Shown here piece after piece: positions 4,931 to 8,054 of a stretch of DNA of 8,054 nucleotides. Numbering within the stretch: the stretch's first letter is position 1; every line of letters starts with the position of its first letter. The notes beneath the pieces were generated by a model, which saw only the letters and a program-made list of their open reading frames with translations, did not search any database and was not told where the DNA came from. The DNA is from Chloroflexota bacterium (GTDB taxonomy: Bacteria; Chloroflexota; Anaerolineae; UBA3071): assembly GCA_014383605.1 (NCBI GenBank), contig JACNHM010000151.1, positions 1 through 8,054 of the forward strand, read 5' to 3'. The translations under genes and the position numbers were made by a program.

Positions 4931-6163
4931 TCAAGTCAACGCGCTCTCGTCCCTTGCGCCAGTGGGCATCACCAGGGCCATCAGCAGCGCGGCGGCCAGG
5001 GCCAGCGCGCCGCCGAAGTAGAAGGGCGCCGACGGGGCCAGGTAGCGCCACAGCAGCCCGGCGATGAGCGAGGCGGGGAAGTCGAGCAGGCCCAGCACGG
5101 CGTTGTAGGTGCCGTAGGCGGTGCCGCGCAGCTCTTCCGGCACGATGTCGGCGACCATGGCCTTGGCCGTGCCGTAGGCCAGGCCGTAGTAAACGCCGTA
5201 GATGGCGTACAGCGTCCAGACGTGCCAGCCCGTGCGGGCCAGTCCGAACCCCAGGTAGATGGCGGCGTAGACCAGCCAGCCGCCGACGATGAGCCGCCGC
5301 CGCCCCACGCGATCGGATAGCGAGCCGGCGGGCGTGCTGACCAGCGTGTACACGGCGTTGAAGGTGACCAGCATGCCCAGAATGGACAGCACGCTCAGCC
5401 CCCGCTCCTGCGCCCGCAGGATCAGGAAGGCGTCGGAGGAGTTGCCCAGGTCGAAGAGGCCGACGATGAGCAGGAAGATCATGAAGCGGCGGCCCAGGCT
5501 GCGGAAGGCGAAGCGGGGCCTGGCCCGCGTCTTGGTCACGGGCACGTCCCGCGCGCCGAGGGCCAGCGAGAGCACGGCCAGGAAAGCGGGGATCAGGCTG
5601 ATGAGCACCACCGTCTGGAAGGTGTTGCGGCCCAGGGCGAGAGCATTGGACTGGGTGTACCAGGCGATGCCCAGGGCGATGAGCAGTCCCAGCATGGCGC
5701 CGCCGGTGTCGGCGGCGCGATGGAAGCCGAAGGCCAGCCCGCGGTGGCGCTCGTCAATGGAATCGGCGACGAGGGCGTCGCGGGGCGCGGTGCGGATGCC
5801 CTTGCCCACGCGGTCGGCCCAGCGCACGCCGGCCACGGCGCCCCAGGAGTTGGCGAAGTAGAAGAAGGGCTTGGCCAGGGCGGAGAGGGCGTAGCCGGCC
5901 ACGGCCAGCCACTTGCGGGCGCGCAAGCGGTCGGAGAGCCAGCCGGAGAAGACCTTGAGCAGGCTGGCCGTCGCTTCCGCCACGCCCTCGATGAGGCCGA
6001 TGATGTCGGCCTGGACGCCCAGCACGTTGGCCAGGAACAGGGGCAGGATGTTGATGACCATCTCGCTGGAGATGTCCATGAAGAAGCTGGTCAGGCTGGT
6101 GGCCCAGACGTTGCGGGGCAGGGAACGCAGCCTGGCACGGGAGTCCGGTTCGGTGCTGTTCAT
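4931..6163 (-). CDS. Major facilitator superfamily permease
   Basis: A 410-residue, twelve-segment inner-membrane transporter. The MFS loop 2-3 motif is GWLSDRLRARK (residues 74-84), repeated in the second half as GSLSDRVGRRR (280-290), which shows the internal duplication of the fold. VRWADRVGKGIRTAPRDALVAD (about 113-134) and GTAYGTYNAVLGLLDFPASLIAG (347-369) are typical of a bacterial clade often annotated as drug or metabolite efflux. The substrate cannot be inferred. Start ATG 6163 has AGAGG about nine nt upstream; an ATG at 6172 would abut AGAGG with no spacer, and the frame open further to 6406 crosses the promoter and a hairpin and is not coding. It has its own promoter (6215-6243). 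The MITE-like inverted repeat lies just after its stop and may act as a crude terminator. Confidence 0.92.
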   Translation of the reverse strand: MNSTEPDSRARLRSLPRNVWATSLTSFFMDISSEMVINILPLFLANVLGVQADIIGLIEGVAEATASLLKVFSGWLSDRLRARKWLAVAGYALSALAKPFFYFANSWGAVAGVRWADRVGKGIRTAPRDALVADSIDERHRGLAFGFHRAADTGGAMLGLLIALGIAWYTQSNALALGRNTFQTVVLISLIPAFLAVLSLALGARDVPVTKTRARPRFAFRSLGRRFMIFLLIVGLFDLGNSSDAFLILRAQERGLSVLSILGMLVTFNAVYTLVSTPAGSLSDRVGRRRLIVGGWLVYAAIYLGFGLARTGWHVWTLYAIYGVYYGLAYGTAKAMVADIVPEELRGTAYGTYNAVLGLLDFPASLIAGLLWRYLAPSAPFYFGGALALAAALLMALVMPTGARDESALT

Positions 6164-6214
6164 GAGTTTCATCCTCTCGTGGTACGTGATGCGAGGTGCG
6201 TGGTGCCTGATGGG

Positions 6215-6243
6215 ATTGTAGTCCTTATCGCCTGTGCTGTCAA
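6215..6243 (-). promoter_or_regulatory. Sigma-70-type promoter of the MFS gene
   Basis: On the minus strand a perfect TTGACA (6243-6238) is followed after 17 bp by TACAAT (6220-6215). The leader before ATG 6163 is about 45 nt. Confidence 0.85.
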
Positions 6244-6247
6244 ACAG

Positions 6248-6281
6248 CAGCGCCCGCCTCCTGCGAGAGGGGCGGGCGCTG
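6248..6281. terminator. GC-rich hairpin upstream of the MFS promoter, possible terminator
   Basis: A perfect 11-bp inverted repeat CAGCGCCCGCC/GGCGGGCGCTG (6248-6258 with 6271-6281, 12-nt loop). On the minus strand only a poor T-run follows (CTGTTTG), so termination of the transcript from the regulator remnant is likely but not certain. On the plus strand GTTCTTCTGG follows, also weak. Confidence 0.5.
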
Positions 6282-6323
6282 GTTCTTCTGGCCGTTGGCG
6301 CACGCTTTCGGCTATGCGTTCGC

Positions 6324-6521
6324 TCACAGCCGCCGGTTCCTGAGGATGAGGGTGTTGGTTGAATGTGGCCAGAAGGCGCCGGCCAACAGGTCGCGGCCGT
6401 GGGCACAGTGGCGATAGGCGATCAGGTAAGCGAAAAGCGAGCGAGCAGAGCGGCTGGTGATGGAGGAAAGCGCGGCATTGCCCCAGGCCGGGGTCAGGTT
6501 GCCGAAAAGGCGGGCTGGCAA
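6324..6521 (-). pseudogene. Truncated N-terminal remnant of a SARP/BTAD-type transcriptional regulator
   Basis: Read from TTG at 6521 this frame gives 65 residues beginning MPARLFGNLTPAWGNAAL, then SRSARSLFAYLIAYRHCAHGRDLLAGAFWP, then unrelated residues to a stop. The pattern LFG...L...SRSA.SL.AYL..R...H.RDLLAG.FWP matches the start of the winged-helix DNA-binding domain in SARP/LAL-type regulators, abundant in Chloroflexota and Actinobacteria. The family continues with an Arg-rich recognition helix and then a BTAD domain. Here both are gone, and the other frames do not recover them, so this is a decayed 5' end rather than a frameshift. A good promoter (6558-6586) still precedes it. The assignment is from memory of the family pattern. 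Confidence 0.5.
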
Positions 6522-6557
6522 GAGAGGTTCCGAGCGCTCTGCCCCCTGGCGATAGGA

Positions 6558-6586
6558 AGTATACACGAAAACGACGAAGAGGTCAA
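6558..6586 (-). promoter_or_regulatory. Sigma-70-type promoter reading into the regulator remnant
   Basis: On the minus strand TTGACC (6586-6581) is followed after 17 bp by TATACT (6563-6558). It is divergent from the plus-strand promoter at 6618-6646, with about 30 bp between the two -35 boxes. Confidence 0.75.
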
Positions 6587-6617
6587 CAACGCTGCTTCGG
6601 CAAGGAGGTCTCTTCAC

Positions 6618-6646
6618 TTGACAGTGGGGCTGTTTCGGTGTATTGT
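6618..6646 (+). promoter_or_regulatory. Sigma-70-type promoter of the cyclophilin-like gene
   Basis: TTGACA (6618-6623) and TATTGT (6641-6646) are separated by 17 bp. The leader is about 25 nt and holds AAGGAGGAG shortly before ATG 6679. Confidence 0.8.
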
Positions 6647-6678
6647 ATGGGCAGTTGACAAACCGAAGGAGGAGAGCC

Positions 6679-7050
6679 ATGCCCACGATCCGCATCACCG
6701 CTGGCGGCGTGACCGCCGAAGCAGAGTTGAACGATAGCCCCACCGCCCAGGCCATCTGGGAGGCGTTGCCCATCACGGCGCGGGGCAACCGCTGGGGCGA
6801 GGAAATCTACTTCCGCATTCCCGTGCACGAGGATCAGGCGGACGATGCCCGCGCCGACGTGGCCGTGGGCGAGCTGGGCTACTGGCCGACGGGCAGTGCT
6901 TTCTGCATCTTCTTCGGCCGCACGCCGGCCAGCGTCGGCGATCAGCCGCGGGCCGCCAGCCCGGTGAATCCCACCGGCCACGTGCGGGGTGATGCCACAA
7001 TCTTCAAGCAGGTGCGCGATGGCGAGGTGGTCACTCTGACGCGAGTTTAG
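6679..7050 (+). CDS. Cyclophilin-like fold protein (TM1367/DUF369-type)
   Basis: A 123-residue cytosolic protein of the small bacterial cyclophilin-like family (Cyclophil_like). Family marks are AEAELNDSPTAQAIWEALPI (residues 13-32), NRWGEEIYFRIPV (37-49), VAVGELGYWPTGSAFCIFFGRTPAS (61-85) and PRAASPVNPTGHV (90-102). Members share the cyclophilin beta-barrel but lack most prolyl-isomerase active-site residues, and their role is unknown. ATG 6679 is chosen because AAGGAGGAG ends five nt before it; a frame opening at 6643 would begin at the -10 box. The stop codon touches the first heptamer of a repeat array. Before that cassette it may have been followed directly by the epimerase gene. Confidence 0.85.
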   Translation: MPTIRITAGGVTAEAELNDSPTAQAIWEALPITARGNRWGEEIYFRIPVHEDQADDARADVAVGELGYWPTGSAFCIFFGRTPASVGDQPRAASPVNPTGHVRGDATIFKQVRDGEVVTLTRV

Positions 7051-7106
7051 GGTTCGGAGTTCGGGGTTCGGCGTTTGGGGTTTGGGGTTCGGCGTTTGGG
7101 GTTCGG
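7051..7106 (+). repeat. Left array: eight tandem NGTTYGG heptamers
   Basis: Immediately after the cyclophilin-like stop come eight uninterrupted heptamers: GGTTCGG, AGTTCGG, GGTTCGG, CGTTTGG, GGTTTGG, GGTTCGG, CGTTTGG, GGTTCGG. Only position 1 (G/A/C) and position 5 (C/T) vary. The array fills the gap up to the ribosome site of the four-helix-bundle gene, whose GGAG is formed by the end of the last unit. The same heptamer recurs inverted at 7520-7561. Confidence 0.93.
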
Positions 7107-7115
7107 AGAGAGAAC

Positions 7116-7517
7116 ATGGCAGTGATAGAGCGGTTTGAAGACATTGAGGGATGGAAGGCGGCGCGGGAGCTGACGAACATGGTTTATGATGTGGTCGAGC
7201 AAGGCAGGTTGGCCAAAGATCGGCGTTTGCGGGGTCAGATCACCGGCGCTGCCATCTCGGTCATGTCCAACATCGCCGAAGGTTTTGGATGTGATAGCCA
7301 CGCGGACTTCGTCAGGTTCCTCAGCTATGCTCGTCGCTCGGCGGTGGAAGTGCAGTCACTGCTCCACATTGCGCTTGACCGGCAGTACATTTCTCAGGAG
7401 CAGTTCACCGCCATCTACGCACAGGCGGAGAAGACCGCCAACCTCATCGGTGGCTTCGTCCGCTATCTGCGCAGGCATCCTGACCCGCGTCGCTGCAAAC
7501 CTGACAAGCGCCTTTGA
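7116..7517 (+). CDS. Four-helix-bundle protein (S23 / 23S rRNA intervening-sequence protein family)
   Basis: A 133-residue protein of the TIGR02436 four-helix-bundle family, which also includes the Avd accessory proteins of diversity-generating retroelements. Visible marks are the N-terminal FEDIEGWKAARELTNMVYDV (residues 7-26), the hallmark ISVMSNIAEGFG (47-58), and DFVRFLSYARRSAVEVQSLL (64-83), followed by a fourth amphipathic helix and a basic tail (RRHPDPRRCKPDKRL). The function of stand-alone members is unknown; Avd forms a basic pentamer that binds nucleic acid and reverse transcriptase. No reverse transcriptase, template repeat or rRNA lies in the window. ATG 7116 follows GGAG with seven nt spacing. 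The gene is bracketed by inverted arrays of one heptamer, suggesting a cassette or mobile unit. Confidence 0.9.
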   Translation: MAVIERFEDIEGWKAARELTNMVYDVVEQGRLAKDRRLRGQITGAAISVMSNIAEGFGCDSHADFVRFLSYARRSAVEVQSLLHIALDRQYISQEQFTAIYAQAEKTANLIGGFVRYLRRHPDPRRCKPDKRL

Positions 7518-7519
7518 CG

Positions 7520-7561
7520 CCAAACCCCGAACACCGAACACCGAACACGCAACACCGAACC
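7520..7561 (-). repeat. Right array: six inverted NGTTYGG heptamers
   Basis: Two nt after the four-helix-bundle stop come six tandem units on the plus strand: CCAAACC, CCGAACA, CCGAACA, CCGAACA, CGCAACA, CCGAACC. Their complement is NGTTYGG (one unit has a mismatch), the heptamer of the array at 7051-7106 in opposite orientation. The mRNA arms could pair across the gene. Eighteen nt later the epimerase gene begins. Confidence 0.92.
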
Positions 7562-7578
7562 TCTTCAAGGAGAATCGT

Positions 7579-8046
7579 ATGTCTGGGACAATTGACGGCG
7601 TAGAGATCAAGAAGGTGGTCACGCACACGGACGAGCGGGGGTTCTTTCGGGAGGTCATTCGCCTCAGCGACGGCATCTTCCCGGAAGGTTTCGGCCAGTG
7701 GAGCCACACGATGTCCTACGCCGGCGTGGCCAAAGCCTGGCACGTGCACCAGAAGCAGACGGATTGGTGGTACGTGGCCGTGGGCACCATCAAGGTGGCG
7801 CTCTACGATACCCGCCCTGACTCGCCCACCCACGGCGAGTTGCAGGAACTGCTGATGGGCGAGGGCCATGCCCCGGTGGTGCTGAAGATCCCCCCCGGCG
7901 TGGCCCACGGCTATCGGGTACTGGCCGGCCCGGCGCACATCTTCTACGTCGTATCGCACGAGTACGACGGCAGCGACGAGGGGCGCATCCCTCACGACGA
8001 CCCCAGCATCGGCTACGACTGGACGGCGGGGCCGGAGATCACGTGA
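7579..8046 (+). CDS. dTDP-4-dehydrorhamnose 3,5-epimerase family (RmlC-like) cupin protein
   Basis: A 155-residue single-domain cupin of the RmlC family, which epimerises dTDP-keto-sugars during deoxysugar synthesis for surface polysaccharides. Visible marks are DERGFFREVIRLSD (residues 18-31), the metal-free active-site strand KAWHVHQKQTDWWYVAVG (52-69), VALYDTRPDSPTHGE (73-87), IPPGVAHGYRVL (104-115), the tyrosine strand HIFYVVSHEYD (120-130), and the end HDDPSIGYDW. His55, His110 and Tyr123 are candidates for the catalytic and conserved positions. It is shorter than classical RmlC (about 180 residues), and the HVH pattern replaces the usual RG(L/V)H.Q, so a related sugar isomerase role is equally possible. 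Start ATG 7579 has AAGGAG about six nt upstream. No rml neighbours lie in the window. Confidence 0.85.
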   Translation: MSGTIDGVEIKKVVTHTDERGFFREVIRLSDGIFPEGFGQWSHTMSYAGVAKAWHVHQKQTDWWYVAVGTIKVALYDTRPDSPTHGELQELLMGEGHAPVVLKIPPGVAHGYRVLAGPAHIFYVVSHEYDGSDEGRIPHDDPSIGYDWTAGPEIT

Positions 8047-8054
8047 AGAGTGAG

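Noticed and set aside
6164..6406. N-terminal extension of the MFS frame to 6406
   Set aside because: The extra 81 codons cross the hairpin at 6248-6281 and the promoter at 6215-6243 and encode Arg/Ser/Pro-rich non-family sequence.
6602..6620. AAGGAGG followed by TTG at 6618 as a gene start
   Set aside because: The TTG is the -35 box of the cyclophilin-like gene and the frame shows no coding character before it stops inside that gene.
7051..7561. CRISPR array or diversity-generating retroelement
   Set aside because: Units are 7 bp, directly adjacent and without spacers. No cas gene, reverse transcriptase, or template/variable repeat pair is present; only the Avd-like fold hints at a retroelement.

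Overview
The window is GC-rich bacterial DNA and best fits a Chloroflexota (Anaerolineae/Caldilineae-like) genome. That assignment is an inference from protein style, degenerate intergenic repeats and a SARP-type regulator remnant; no rRNA or other marker settles it. Several promoters are near-consensus sigma-70 type with exactly 17 bp between the -35 and -10 boxes, so transcription units can be read with some confidence.

Left part, all on the minus strand: MFS permease (6163-4931), a 145-bp MITE-like inverted repeat (4768-4912), a hicB-hicA toxin-antitoxin pair (4705-4239), a 30-codon ORF with its own strong promoter and Shine-Dalgarno site (4158-4066), two tandem intrinsic terminators (4045-3947), a pair of REP-like hairpins (3911-3858), an ABC-2 exporter permease (3830-2997) and its ATPase (2813-1971), ridA (1855-1475), and an S1-domain protein, probably ribosomal protein S1, that runs off the left edge (1313 to <1).

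Right part, on the plus strand: a promoter divergent from a truncated SARP-like regulator remnant drives a cyclophilin-like protein gene (6679-7050). A four-helix-bundle (S23/IVP-type) gene (7116-7517) and an RmlC-like cupin epimerase gene (7579-8046) follow. The four-helix-bundle gene is bracketed by oppositely oriented arrays of one heptamer (NGTTYGG), eight copies before and six after, so it looks like a cassette placed between its neighbours.

Most notable observations: (1) the ABC exporter has no clear promoter of its own. Upstream lies promoter - short leader - 30-codon ORF - tandem terminators, and the ORF tail can pair with the first terminator arm, which is the layout of an attenuation-controlled exporter operon. 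(2) The four-helix-bundle gene sits inside inverted heptamer arrays, and a second array with a different heptamer lies between the two ABC genes. (3) hicA has ATA exactly where a TAATG stop/start overlap with hicB is expected, so the toxin is weakly translated or inactive. (4) The end of the MITE-like element forms the extended -10 promoter of hicBA.
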